A stretch of 64,000 nucleotides of DNA from an uncultured Paraprevotella sp. (GTDB lineage Bacteria > Bacteroidota > Bacteroidia > Bacteroidales > Bacteroidaceae), in NCBI GenBank assembly GCA_947177395.1, contig CAMWUI010000006.1, positions 1-64,000 on the forward strand, written 5' to 3'. The notes below the pieces were generated by a model. It searched no databases, was not told where the DNA came from, and saw only the letters and a list, made by a program, of their open reading frames with translations. The number at the start of each line of letters is the position of its first letter. The first letter of the stretch is position 1. Of the stretch, positions 34,515 through 43,081 are shown piece by piece. Position numbers and translations under genes: made by a program.

Positions 34515-36001
34515 ATCTTTTCTTTTTCCCAGTTTGTAAGGCAGCCGTAATAGGCACAGATGCCAAGCAGTAAACAGCAGGCAGAAGTCGTACCGATCAT
34601 TTTAAACCAAGGATTTTCGACGTATGTAGATAGATAATGCGTGGAAATGAAACAGGCAAGGGTATAAACAGTGCACGGGATAAGCAGTTTTGTATAATAA
34701 GCTCTGAGCGGGACAGAGGCGTCTTTGCGGGCAATCAGGGTGCGAAGGACTAAGGCGACACACTCTTCCGCAATGATGCAATACATGATGCTATAGGCGG
34801 AATATCCTAACCGGAATAAAAAATATCCGCAGGGCAGGGCTATGATATGTAGGCTGCCTACGAGCAGTTGCAGATGGCGTATGCGTCCCACACTTTCTAG
34901 GGCAATTTGCAATCCAATGGTCAATTGACCGATAAGGGTAATCAGGAGAAATGCACGGCAGAAAGCGAGGGTTCCTTCCGGAGTCTCTTTTAACCAAATT
35001 CCTAGGATGTGAGGCATATTGATGTAGAGAGGAATGATGAGCATGGCTAACATCAGAAAGGTGAGACGGCTGGCGGAGAATGAAAGTTGTATCATTTGCG
35101 TGTGATTACCGGCTCCTTCGCTTTTTATAATCTGCGGTCTTAAAGGCCGCACGGTGGAATTTGCAAAGAACAAGAGGAAACCGTTGACTTGCTGTGCAAT
35201 TCCGTAAGCTGCATTGATGATAATGCCGAAGAAAATATTCAAAAGAACGGCCGTTCCCTGATAACGGGCAATGGAACAGCCTGCTCCGATAAGATTCCAA
35301 CCGGCGAATCCTGTCATTTCTTTAATAAGTCGGAAATCTTTGGGCAGATGCCAACGATAGTGACTTTCCCGGTAATGCAGTCGGCTGTATATGCGTTTGC
35401 ATAAAAAAGAAATTCCGGATACTCCCATGATGAGAAACGAATATACAATCAGCCGATGTACGTCTATATATAAAATGGAGACAGATATGATAAATTTAAG
35501 GATTGCTTCAGCCATGTTAATGCCGGCAATGACAAATATGTCTTCATGGGCATTCATTTCTGCTTCATAAGGAACTCCTGTAATCGTGAAAACAATACCG
35601 GTCAGCATGCATAGCAATACGACGCGTGCCCGTCCGATGGCCTCCGATGGAATGTCCAGTATGTGATTGATGAACAGGAGGCCGAAAGAAGATAGCAATA
35701 CCGCAAGGCAAAGCGCAATACACAAATGAATAATCATGCTACTGTAAAACGTTTCTTTGATCCTTTCAGAATTATTCTCTCCGATAGCATAAGACAGGTA
35801 GCGTTGACTAGCCGCAGCCATAGCGACATTCAAAAAGGAAAACATGGCTACGATGTTGGCGATCAAAGCATATATCCCATAGTCCGTTTGTCCGAGAGCA
35901 TCTAATACAAAACGTGTGGTATACAGGGAAACTCCCATGCTTACCACCATGTTTGTATACAGCGCGATACTGTTGAATGCGACTTTATTGGCGGCTTTCA
36001 T
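34475..36001 (-). CDS. Wzx-type polysaccharide flippase
   Basis: This 508-aa protein with about 12-14 membrane segments begins MKAANKVAFNSIALYTNMVVSMGVSLYTTRFVLDALG, the usual start of Wzx/MATE-like flippases that move lipid-linked repeat units across the inner membrane. It is on the opposite strand to the polymerase gene and overlaps its end by 40 bases. It begins 17 bases inside the acetyltransferase gene's end, so those two form a minus-strand pair. Confidence 0.85.
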   Translation of the reverse strand: MKAANKVAFNSIALYTNMVVSMGVSLYTTRFVLDALGQTDYGIYALIANIVAMFSFLNVAMAAASQRYLSYAIGENNSERIKETFYSSMIIHLCIALCLAVLLSSFGLLFINHILDIPSEAIGRARVVLLCMLTGIVFTITGVPYEAEMNAHEDIFVIAGINMAEAILKFIISVSILYIDVHRLIVYSFLIMGVSGISFLCKRIYSRLHYRESHYRWHLPKDFRLIKEMTGFAGWNLIGAGCSIARYQGTAVLLNIFFGIIINAAYGIAQQVNGFLLFFANSTVRPLRPQIIKSEGAGNHTQMIQLSFSASRLTFLMLAMLIIPLYINMPHILGIWLKETPEGTLAFCRAFLLITLIGQLTIGLQIALESVGRIRHLQLLVGSLHIIALPCGYFLFRLGYSAYSIMYCIIAEECVALVLRTLIARKDASVPLRAYYTKLLIPCTVYTLACFISTHYLSTYVENPWFKMIGTTSACCLLLGICAYYGCLTNWEKEKIHSLWVSIRSRKL

Positions 36002-36698
36002 AATTAGGTATTCCTATTTCCTTTTTTGTCAAGGTAAGTTTCTTTGCGTCTTCAGATGATATTTCCGATGTCCCGATGGTGCGCATGCCTTGATAGTGGC
36101 TGGCAAACAGTTCCTCCAGATATTCTCTTTTCAATCGTTCTTCGGGGGGATAGAGAATAGCTTCATGCTGTAGGATTTGTTCTATGGAAAAACGGACAGC
36201 AATCGTTTTGCAGGGAGAACCGGCCACAACCGCATAGGGGAGTACTTCCTTGGTGACGGTACTTCCGGCTGCAACGACTGCTCCCCGGCCGATATGGCAA
36301 TGAGAAAGAAGAATACACCGGGCTCCCACCCACGCGTCTTCTTCTACGATGATTTCGGTTGCCGTATCATTAATGTGCAGGGAACTCAGATATTGCGGTA
36401 ATCCTACGGTCGGGATGTGGTTGCCCGGTATGATCGTACAGCTGGCTCCGATGGCGGAGTATTTTCTGACTTTAAAGGTTCCTCCTGCCGTAATTACCTG
36501 AATGTTGGGCTGCAACCGCGTGTATTCTTCCAGAGTGACATGGTGAGGATCCAGAGTGAGCGGACCGTATAAATCCGTGTGCGTGCCGCATTGCCTGTAT
36601 GATTTTTTGCGGGTGTTTCTGATGAATATGAAGTAAGGCGTGAAATATCGGGCACGCCATTGATTTGAAAAAATCTTATGTATTATACTTTTTATCAT
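35985..36698 (-). CDS. Hexapeptide-repeat acetyltransferase
   Basis: This 237-aa protein is a left-handed beta-helix acyltransferase, seen in the hexapeptide pattern IIVEEDAWVGARCILLSHCHIGRGAVVAAGSTVTKEVLPYAVVAGSPCKTIAVRF near residues 150-200. Such enzymes acetylate a sugar of the polysaccharide. ATG 36698 (MIKSIIHKIFSNQ) is chosen because the track's upstream 74 residues look non-coding and cross the purB start region. The flippase gene follows with a 17-base overlap. The acceptor is unknown. Confidence 0.83.
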   Translation of the reverse strand: MIKSIIHKIFSNQWRARYFTPYFIFIRNTRKKSYRQCGTHTDLYGPLTLDPHHVTLEEYTRLQPNIQVITAGGTFKVRKYSAIGASCTIIPGNHIPTVGLPQYLSSLHINDTATEIIVEEDAWVGARCILLSHCHIGRGAVVAAGSTVTKEVLPYAVVAGSPCKTIAVRFSIEQILQHEAILYPPEERLKREYLEELFASHYQGMRTIGTSEISSEDAKKLTLTKKEIGIPNYESRQ

Positions 36699-36851
36699 AA
36701 TGTCGTTTGGGTGATTATGGTAAACAGATAAAAAACGGTTGGATGGGAATAATATTGTTTGGTATGCCGAATAAATGGATTGTTTGTCTCCGTTCTTCGT
36801 TGCCCGAAAAAGTTTTTGGGTAACAATCATGCATAAGTCGGGAAAATGACT

Positions 36852-36859
36852 TATTTTTG
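36852..36859 (+). promoter_or_regulatory. TAnnTTTG box before purB
   Basis: TATTTTTG matches the phylum consensus 27 bases before the purB ATG. No TTG lies at 19 bases. Confidence 0.5.
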
Positions 36860-36885
36860 CAGCCTGAATAATACGTATTATACTT

Positions 36886-38232
36886 ATGGAATTGGATTTG
36901 TTGACGGCCATATCGCCCATCGATGGCCGTTATAGAGGTAAGACAGAGGCGTTGGCTGCCTATTTCTCGGAATATGCTTTGATTCGTTATCGGGTACGGG
37001 TGGAAATAGAGTACTTTATTACACTCTGCGAGTTGCCTTTGCCGCAATTGGCCTCATTCGACAAAACATTGTTTGAGCCCCTGCGTGATATCTACCGCTC
37101 TTTCTCGGAATCTGATGCACAGCGGGTTAAAGATATAGAGAAAGTGACCAATCACGACGTGAAGGCCGTGGAATATTTTATAAAGGAAGAATTCGATAAG
37201 CTCGGAGGACTGGATGCCTATAAGGAATTCATTCATTTCGGTCTGACTTCTCAGGATATCAATAACACCTCCGTTCCGTTGTCTGTCAAGGAGGCTTTGG
37301 ACGAATGCTATTACCCGCAGATGGATGAGTTGCTTTCACAGTTGAAGGCGTATGCGGAAGAATGGAAAGACGTGCCGATGCTGGCCAAGACACACGGACA
37401 GCCGGCGTCACCGACTCGTTTGGGCAAAGAGGTGCAGGTTTTTGTATACCGTCTGGAACAGCAATTGAAGCAGCTCAAGGCATGCCCTGTCACGGCCAAA
37501 TTCGGCGGTGCGACAGGTAACTATAACGCTCATCATGTAGCCTATCCGGCATACGACTGGCGTAGCTTCGGTTCTCGCTTCGTTTCAGAAAAACTGGGAC
37601 TTGAAAGAGAGGAATACACCACTCAGATTTCCAACTACGACAATCTGGGGGCTATCTTCGATGCCATGAAGCGTATCAATACCATCCTGATAGACCTGGA
37701 CCGTGATTTCTGGCAATATGTGTCCATGGAATACTTCAAGCAGAAGATCAAGGCCGGCGAGGTCGGCTCCAGTGCCATGCCGCATAAGGTGAATCCGATA
37801 GATTTCGAGAATTCGGAGGGAAATCTGGGCGTCGCCAATGCCTTATTGGCCCATCTCAGTCAGAAATTGCCGGTGTCGCGCTTGCAGCGTGACCTTACGG
37901 ATTCGACTGTATTGCGCAATGTCGGTGTTCCCATGGGGCACATGGTGATAGCTATTCAGAGTACGCTGAAAGGCTTGCGTAAACTGTTGCTCAACGAAAA
38001 AGCGATTCATGCCGATCTTGACGGCTGTTGGGCAGTGGTGGCCGAGGCCATCCAGACCATCTTGCGCCGCGAGGCTTATCCCCATCCGTATGAGGCGCTA
38101 AAGGCTCTGACACGTACCAACCAAGCCATTACGGAAGAATCCATCAAGTCTTTCATTGAAGGGCTGGAAGTGAATGAAAGCGTAAAAGAAGAGTTGCGTG
38201 CCATCACGCCGCATACCTATACCGGAATTTGA
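36886..38232 (+). CDS. purB: Adenylosuccinate lyase
   Basis: This 448-aa enzyme of the fumarase/aspartase superfamily acts twice in purine synthesis: it splits SAICAR to AICAR and adenylosuccinate to AMP, releasing fumarate. The signatures are KTHGQPASPT at 168-177, TSQDINNT at 121-128, and GSSAMPHKVNP at 294-304 carrying the catalytic serine loop. The length fits the E. coli type. It is divergent from the acetyltransferase, and a TATTTTTG box lies just upstream. An AICAR transformylase, its next-step partner, is encoded 10 kb upstream. Confidence 0.96.
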   Translation: MELDLLTAISPIDGRYRGKTEALAAYFSEYALIRYRVRVEIEYFITLCELPLPQLASFDKTLFEPLRDIYRSFSESDAQRVKDIEKVTNHDVKAVEYFIKEEFDKLGGLDAYKEFIHFGLTSQDINNTSVPLSVKEALDECYYPQMDELLSQLKAYAEEWKDVPMLAKTHGQPASPTRLGKEVQVFVYRLEQQLKQLKACPVTAKFGGATGNYNAHHVAYPAYDWRSFGSRFVSEKLGLEREEYTTQISNYDNLGAIFDAMKRINTILIDLDRDFWQYVSMEYFKQKIKAGEVGSSAMPHKVNPIDFENSEGNLGVANALLAHLSQKLPVSRLQRDLTDSTVLRNVGVPMGHMVIAIQSTLKGLRKLLLNEKAIHADLDGCWAVVAEAIQTILRREAYPHPYEALKALTRTNQAITEESIKSFIEGLEVNESVKEELRAITPHTYTGI

Positions 38233-38312
38233 TTGGAATTATCAGCAGGGGCGCGGAACCGCGAGGCTCTGTCGTGTCTTGCTTCAGTTTATTAATATTA
38301 TAAAGAAAAGAA

Positions 38313-39746
38313 ATGATTACAGAAGACGAAAAATGGAGGGAGCAGTTTGCTGCCGATGGCGAACAGGAAAGTAACCGTGAGGGTTACAAGCCGTATAACA
38401 GAGAGTACAATCGTTCTTATTCGCGTGGCGAGTATGCGGGTGGAGGTGAAAGAAGCGGTTATGACCGTCAGAACCGGCCGATGCGTCCACGTATCCAACG
38501 TGCTGACAGAGCCTATTCGACAAACGGAACGGGAGAGGCACGTCCTTATCGTCCCCGTATAAACCGGGATGAAATGGCGGGAGGATATCCGACTCGTCCG
38601 CACTACAATAATAATAACGAAGGGGGAGAAACCTCTTCCTATAATCGTCCGCACCGGACCTATGAGTCGGTGAACTACAATCGTGAAGGTGGTTTCCGCC
38701 GCGAAAACAGTTACCAGCCCCGTGAGAACGGTTATCGTCGTGAAGGCGGTTACCAACCACGTGAGGGAGGGTACCGCCGTGAAGGAGGCTATCAGCCGCG
38801 TGAGAATAACTTCCGCCGTGAAGGTGGTTACCAGTCGCGCGAAGGTGGCGGTTATCAGAGCGGAGGCTATCGTCCCCGTTATAATCGTGAAGGCGGCTAC
38901 AACACCCAGGGCGGCTACAATCGATATAACAACGGACGTCCGCAACGGCGTTCGGGCGATTACGATCCCAATGCCAAGTACAGTCATAAGAAACAGATTG
39001 AGTATAAAGAACTGAATCTAGATCCGGACGCTCCGATACGTTTGAACAAATTCCTGGCGAATGCCGGTGTCTGCTCGCGTCGCGAGGCTGATGAGTTTAT
39101 CACAGCCGGAGTCGTGGCGGTAAACGGAGAAGTGGCGACAGAGTTGGGAACCAAAATCAAGCGTTCCGATGAAGTGAAATTTCACGATCAACTGGTAAGC
39201 ATTGAAAAGAAGGTATACGTGTTGCTTAATAAGCCGAAAGACTACGTTACTACAAGTGAGGACCCCCAGAACCGTAAGACTGTGATGGACTTGGTACGCA
39301 ACGCATGCCGCGAGCGTATTTATCCTGTCGGCCGTCTGGACCGTAATACGACGGGTGTGTTGCTGCTTACCAACGACGGTGAACTGGCGTCCAAACTGAC
39401 ACATCCGAAATTCCTCAAGAAGAAAATCTATCACGTTTACACCGATAAGAATGTGACGGCAGCCGACATGCGGCAGATGGCCGAAGGTATCAAACTGGAA
39501 GACGGTGAGATACGGGCTGATGCGGTGGAATATGCCAGTGAGACGGATAAAAAGCAGGTGGGCATTGAGATTCACTCCGGTAAGAACCGTATCGTGCGCC
39601 GTATTTTTGAATCGTTGGGATATCGGGTCATCAAGCTGGACCGCGTGTTCTTTGCCGGATTGACGAAAAAGAACCTGCGCCGGGGCGACTGGCGTTTCCT
39701 GACAGAAAGGGAAGTGAATATGTTGCGCATGGGAGCCTTTGAATAA
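38313..39746 (+). CDS. RluB/RsuA-family pseudouridine synthase with long Arg/Gly-rich N-terminal arm
   Basis: This 477-aa enzyme modifies a uridine in rRNA. The first 230 residues are low-complexity, rich in Arg, Gly, Tyr and Glu, with tandem units such as GGYQPREGGYRREGGYQPRE. An S4 RNA-binding domain begins near residue 240 (IRLNKFLANAGVCSRREADEF), and the catalytic domain carries GRLDRNTTGVLLLTNDG with the active aspartate at residue 343. E. coli RluB is about 290 aa, so the arm is an addition. It is likely an RNA-binding tail. It lies between purB and asnS on the same strand. Confidence 0.92.
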   Translation: MITEDEKWREQFAADGEQESNREGYKPYNREYNRSYSRGEYAGGGERSGYDRQNRPMRPRIQRADRAYSTNGTGEARPYRPRINRDEMAGGYPTRPHYNNNNEGGETSSYNRPHRTYESVNYNREGGFRRENSYQPRENGYRREGGYQPREGGYRREGGYQPRENNFRREGGYQSREGGGYQSGGYRPRYNREGGYNTQGGYNRYNNGRPQRRSGDYDPNAKYSHKKQIEYKELNLDPDAPIRLNKFLANAGVCSRREADEFITAGVVAVNGEVATELGTKIKRSDEVKFHDQLVSIEKKVYVLLNKPKDYVTTSEDPQNRKTVMDLVRNACRERIYPVGRLDRNTTGVLLLTNDGELASKLTHPKFLKKKIYHVYTDKNVTAADMRQMAEGIKLEDGEIRADAVEYASETDKKQVGIEIHSGKNRIVRRIFESLGYRVIKLDRVFFAGLTKKNLRRGDWRFLTEREVNMLRMGAFE

Positions 39747-39775
39747 TAACGTTTTTAATGGAATAATATATTGTA

Positions 39776-41179
39776 ATGGAACAGATTCGTAGAACAAAAG
39801 TTATAGACGTATTGAAACGGGAAGACTATGGTTCAATCGTCAACGTGAAAGGATGGGTGCGGACCCGCCGCGGGAGTAAGGCTGTGAACTTTATTGCCCT
39901 GAACGACGGTTCTACAATAAATAATGTGCAGGTCGTGGCCGATGTGGAGCGTTTCGACGAGGAACTTATCAAGCAGATTACGACGGGAGCCTGCCTGAGC
40001 GTGACCGGCGAACTGGTGCAGAGCGTCGGTTCGGGACAGAACGTGGAAATCCAGGCGCACGAGATAGAAGTATTGGGTGTGTGCGGATCGGACTATCCGA
40101 TGCAGAAGAAGGGGCAGACGATGGAGTATATGCGTCAGCATGCACACATGCGCTTGCGCACCAATACTTTCGGCGCCGTCTTCCGGATTCGCCACAACAT
40201 GGCAATGGCCGTACACCGGTATTTCCATGAACACGGGTTCGTATATTTCCATACCCCCATTATCACGGCAAGCGATTGTGAGGGAGCCGGTCAGATGTTT
40301 CAGGTGACAACCAAGAACCTTTATGACCTGAAGAAGACGGAAGACGGAAAGATTGACTATAGCGACGATTTCTTTGGAAAAACCACTTCGCTCACCGTGT
40401 CCGGACAGTTGGAAGGCGAATTGGCCGCAACGGCATTGGGAGCCATTTACACATTCGGTCCGACCTTCCGTGCGGAGAACTCCAACACCCCGCGCCATCT
40501 GGCCGAGTTCTGGATGATTGAGCCCGAGGTTGCTTTCAATGACATCACGGACAACATGGATCTGGCCGAGGATTTCATCAAATACTGTGTGCGCTGGGCA
40601 TTGGAAAACTGTCAGGATGATTTGGCTTTCTTGAACAAGATGATCGACAAGACATTGCTGGAGCGTCTGAACTTCGTGGTTGCGAATGACTTTGTCCGTC
40701 TGACCTATACCGAGGGAATCGAAATTCTGGAGGAAGCGGTGAAGAATGGGCGCAAGTTCGAGTTCCCGGTATATTGGGGAGTGGACTTGGCCAGCGAGCA
40801 TGAGCGCTTTTTGGTGGAAGAACATTTCAAGCGCCCGGTTATCCTGACCGACTATCCGAAGGAGATAAAGGCGTTTTACATGAAGCTCAACGAGGACGGA
40901 AAGACAGTTCGTGCCATGGATGTCCTTTTCCCGCAGATCGGTGAGATTATCGGCGGTTCGGAACGTGAGGCGGACTACGACAAACTGCTGGGACGTATCA
41001 ACGAACTGGGCATCCCCATGAAGGATATGTGGTGGTATCTTGATACGCGCAAGTACGGAAGTTGCCCGCATAGCGGTTTCGGGCTCGGTTTCGAGCGCCT
41101 GATACTATTCGTCACCGGCATGCAGAATATCCGCGACGTGATACCGTTCCCGCGGACGCCGAAGAACGCCGAGTTCTGA
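39776..41179 (+). CDS. asnS: Asparaginyl-tRNA synthetase
   Basis: This 467-aa class II synthetase charges tRNA-Asn. An OB-fold anticodon-binding domain lies at about residues 15-110 ([25 protein letters not shown]). Motif 2 reads [21 protein letters not shown], and motif 3 is [15 protein letters not shown] near the C terminus. The presence of AsnRS means Asn-tRNA need not be formed by amidation. It follows the pseudouridine synthase by 29 bases and is followed by a repeat-rich gap. Confidence 0.96.
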   Translation: MEQIRRTKVIDVLKREDYGSIVNVKGWVRTRRGSKAVNFIALNDGSTINNVQVVADVERFDEELIKQITTGACLSVTGELVQSVGSGQNVEIQAHEIEVLGVCGSDYPMQKKGQTMEYMRQHAHMRLRTNTFGAVFRIRHNMAMAVHRYFHEHGFVYFHTPIITASDCEGAGQMFQVTTKNLYDLKKTEDGKIDYSDDFFGKTTSLTVSGQLEGELAATALGAIYTFGPTFRAENSNTPRHLAEFWMIEPEVAFNDITDNMDLAEDFIKYCVRWALENCQDDLAFLNKMIDKTLLERLNFVVANDFVRLTYTEGIEILEEAVKNGRKFEFPVYWGVDLASEHERFLVEEHFKRPVILTDYPKEIKAFYMKLNEDGKTVRAMDVLFPQIGEIIGGSEREADYDKLLGRINELGIPMKDMWWYLDTRKYGSCPHSGFGLGFERLILFVTGMQNIRDVIPFPRTPKNAEF

Positions 41180-41320
41180 TACCGTTTGTGGCCGGAACAG
41201 AAATAACAGCCGACTTCCGCCCTTTCCTGCTGACAGCTGGAAAGGGCGGAAGCTTTTTGGGGGAGGTTGCGGTCGCGTTCGGTCTTCCGTCCCGCAGGCT
41301 GTCCGCTTGCTGAGCCGTAC

Positions 41321-41449
41321 GCTGTTCACTATGGATAGTGGAGTGCTGTTCACTTAGGGTAGTGGAGCGCTGTTCACTTAGGGTAGTGGAGCGCTGTTCA
41401 CTTAGGATAGTGGAGTGCTGCTCACTAAGGGTAGTGAAGCACTGTCACT
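41321..41449. repeat. 24-bp tandem repeat, five units plus a partial
   Basis: The units read GCTGTTCACTTAGGGTAGTGGAGC with one to five changes, starting at 41321, 41345, 41369, 41393 and 41417. Each has CACT and AGTG facing each other, so it can fold as a small hairpin. Confidence 0.9.
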
Positions 41450-41484
41450 TGCCAATCCGTAAGTTGTCGCGGCGGAACATGTTT

Positions 41485-41528
41485 CTTGCAATCTTGCATC
41501 TTGCACCGGCCCCTCACACCCACACACG
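41485..41528 (+). repeat. Perfect 44-bp inverted repeat, left arm
   Basis: CTTGCAATCTTGCATCTTGC..CACACACG is the exact reverse complement of 41780-41823. Short GC-rich stretches inside the arms extend the pairing imperfectly. Confidence 0.92.
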
Positions 41529-41779
41529 TGCGCGCGTATTATAATAGGTAAATTCTCCCTCTTCCTGCTCCTCGCATTCATGGAAAAGGCATGATTCCTC
41601 TCGTTTTCTCCGTCCGGTTCTGCTTGTTCAAACATGCCGGTTCCTGCCGATTGTTGTGCTTTTTTAGGGAATCATCGTCTGCGGTGTTTTTCGGGATGTG
41701 ACGGCGGGCTTCCGTGAAAAGCCTGAAACTTTCGTTTTCCAGCCCCCTCTTTTCTTTTGTCCTCTCGCGTACGCGTACG

Positions 41780-41823
41780 CGTGTGTGGGTGTGAGGGGCC
41801 GGTGCAAGATGCAAGATTGCAAG
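41780..41823 (-). repeat. Perfect 44-bp inverted repeat, right arm
   Basis: This arm is the exact reverse complement of the left arm at 41485-41528 and lies 251 bases beyond it. No target-site duplication is seen at the outer ends. Confidence 0.92.
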
Positions 41824-41936
41824 ATCCTTTTAAATCAGACCCCATAATTTGCAATGCTTTCGTGCCGCATTTGCAGGCGAAGCGGGGCCTCTCGCGGCTT
41901 TGCCGAAGAAGGGGAAAAATAATTGGCTGTGATTCA

Positions 41937-41966
41937 TTGTGGTTTGCGGGAAAAATCGTACCTTTG
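41937..41966 (+). promoter_or_regulatory. Bacteroidetes-type promoter of rplM-rpsI
   Basis: TTG at 41937-41939, exactly 19 bases, then TACCTTTG at 41959-41966. It leaves a leader of about 130 bases before the rplM ATG. Confidence 0.8.
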
Positions 41967-42102
41967 CAAGCCGATTATTATCAAAAAGACTATAATAGTC
42001 TAAAAATCCGTGCATTAATAGTCTTGCCTTTGGCCGGGCGGACGGTTAGCAAGCATGGAAGAAGAAAAAAGTTTTTTAGTAGTAATAATTAAAAGAAACA
42101 AA

Positions 42103-42564
42103 ATGGACACTTTAAGTTACAAGACCATTTCTGCGAACAAGGAGACCGTAAAGAAAGAATGGGTTGTGGTAGACGCAACCGATCAGGTTCTCGGTCGTCT
42201 GGGTTCCAAGGTGGCTAAGTTGTTGAGAGGTAAGTACAAGCCGAATTTTACCCCTCACGTAGATTGCGGTGATAACGTGATTATCATCAACGCCGACAAG
42301 GTGAAGCTGACTGGTAACAAATGGACGGATCGCGTTTATTTGAGCTATACGGGTTATCCCGGCGGTCAGCGTGAAATGACCCCCGCCCGTTTGATGGCAA
42401 AGCCCAACGGTGCGAACAAGCTGGTCAAGAAAGTGGTAAAAGGCATGTTGCCCAAGAACCGTCTGGCTGCCAAACTTCTGAACAACCTGTATGTTTACGA
42501 AGGCAGCGAGCACAACCATGCCGCACAGAGTCCGAAAGCAATCGATATTAACTTGTATAAATAA
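42103..42564 (+). CDS. rplM: 50S ribosomal protein L13
   Basis: This 153-aa protein is an early-assembly component of the large ribosomal subunit. The family pattern is clear: WVVVDATDQVLGRLGSKVAKLLRGKYKPNFTPHVDCGDNVIIINADKVKLTG and TPARLMAKPNGANKLVKKVVKGMLPKNRL. The track start at 42055 adds 16 residues that are not part of the family, so ATG 42103 is used. The leader is A-rich with no Shine-Dalgarno sequence. rpsI follows after seven bases, the usual pairing. Confidence 0.96.
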   Translation: MDTLSYKTISANKETVKKEWVVVDATDQVLGRLGSKVAKLLRGKYKPNFTPHVDCGDNVIIINADKVKLTGNKWTDRVYLSYTGYPGGQREMTPARLMAKPNGANKLVKKVVKGMLPKNRLAAKLLNNLYVYEGSEHNHAAQSPKAIDINLYK

Positions 42565-42571
42565 GTAAGAA

Positions 42572-42958
42572 ATGGAAGTAATTAATGCATTAGGCAGACG
42601 CAAGAGCGCCATTGCTCGTGTTTATGTAAGCGAAGGTAGCGGAAAGATTACTATCAACAAGAGAGACCTTACAGAGTACTTTCCATCAACGATTCTTCAG
42701 TATGTGGTAAAGCAGCCTTTGAACACACTGGGTGTGGCTGAAAAATATGACATCAAGGCCAATCTCTGCGGTGGCGGTTTCACCGGCCAGTCTCAGGCTT
42801 TGCGCCTGGCAATCGCCCGCGCACTGGTGAAAATCAATGCTGACGACAAGAAGGCTTTGCGTGCCGAAGGCTTCATGACGCGCGATCCGCGTGCTGTTGA
42901 ACGTAAGAAACCGGGACGTCCGAAAGCACGTCGCAGATTCCAGTTCAGTAAACGTTAA
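42572..42958 (+). CDS. rpsI: 30S ribosomal protein S9
   Basis: This 128-aa protein of the small subunit begins MEVINALGRRKSAIARVYVSEGSGKITINKRD and ends in the typical basic tail RRFQFSKR, which reaches the ribosomal P-site tRNA. It is seven bases downstream of rplM and about 120 bases upstream of rpsB. Confidence 0.97.
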   Translation: MEVINALGRRKSAIARVYVSEGSGKITINKRDLTEYFPSTILQYVVKQPLNTLGVAEKYDIKANLCGGGFTGQSQALRLAIARALVKINADDKKALRAEGFMTRDPRAVERKKPGRPKARRRFQFSKR

Positions 42959-43002
42959 TATTCGGCCGTTTATCGAGCTGCGTAATATACGTTTAGTATC
43001 TA

Positions 43003-43037
43003 AACCGTGTGGATTCCGGAAGGACTACTTCGCGGTT
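43003..43037 (+). promoter_or_regulatory. Hairpin in the rpsB leader
   Basis: AACCG at 43003-43007 pairs with CGGTT at 43033-43037 with a further TTCCGGAA palindrome inside. A structured leader ahead of rpsB suits autoregulation by S2, but this has not been matched to a known motif. Confidence 0.35.
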
Positions 43038-43081
43038 GGTTGAAAAACAAAAAAGAAAGTAAACGATTAAAAACAAAAACA

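Larger units (their letters stand above)
41180..42102. other. Repeat-rich intergenic region between asnS and rplM
   Basis: About 920 bases with no convincing gene. It contains five 24-base tandem repeats (41321-41449), a perfect 44-base inverted repeat bracketing about 250 bases (41485-41823), the rplM promoter (41937-41966) and an rplM leader with a short palindrome (AGACTATAATAGTCT). The many ORFs here exist only because the repeats read open in several frames. Confidence 0.7.

Noticed and set aside
41321-41449. CRISPR array
   Set aside because: The repeats are head to tail with no variable spacers between them, and no cas genes are present.
41338-41544. 68-aa ORF and other ORFs in the asnS-rplM gap
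   Set aside because: They are created by the 24-bp tandem repeats and the 44-bp inverted repeat and show no coding signature.
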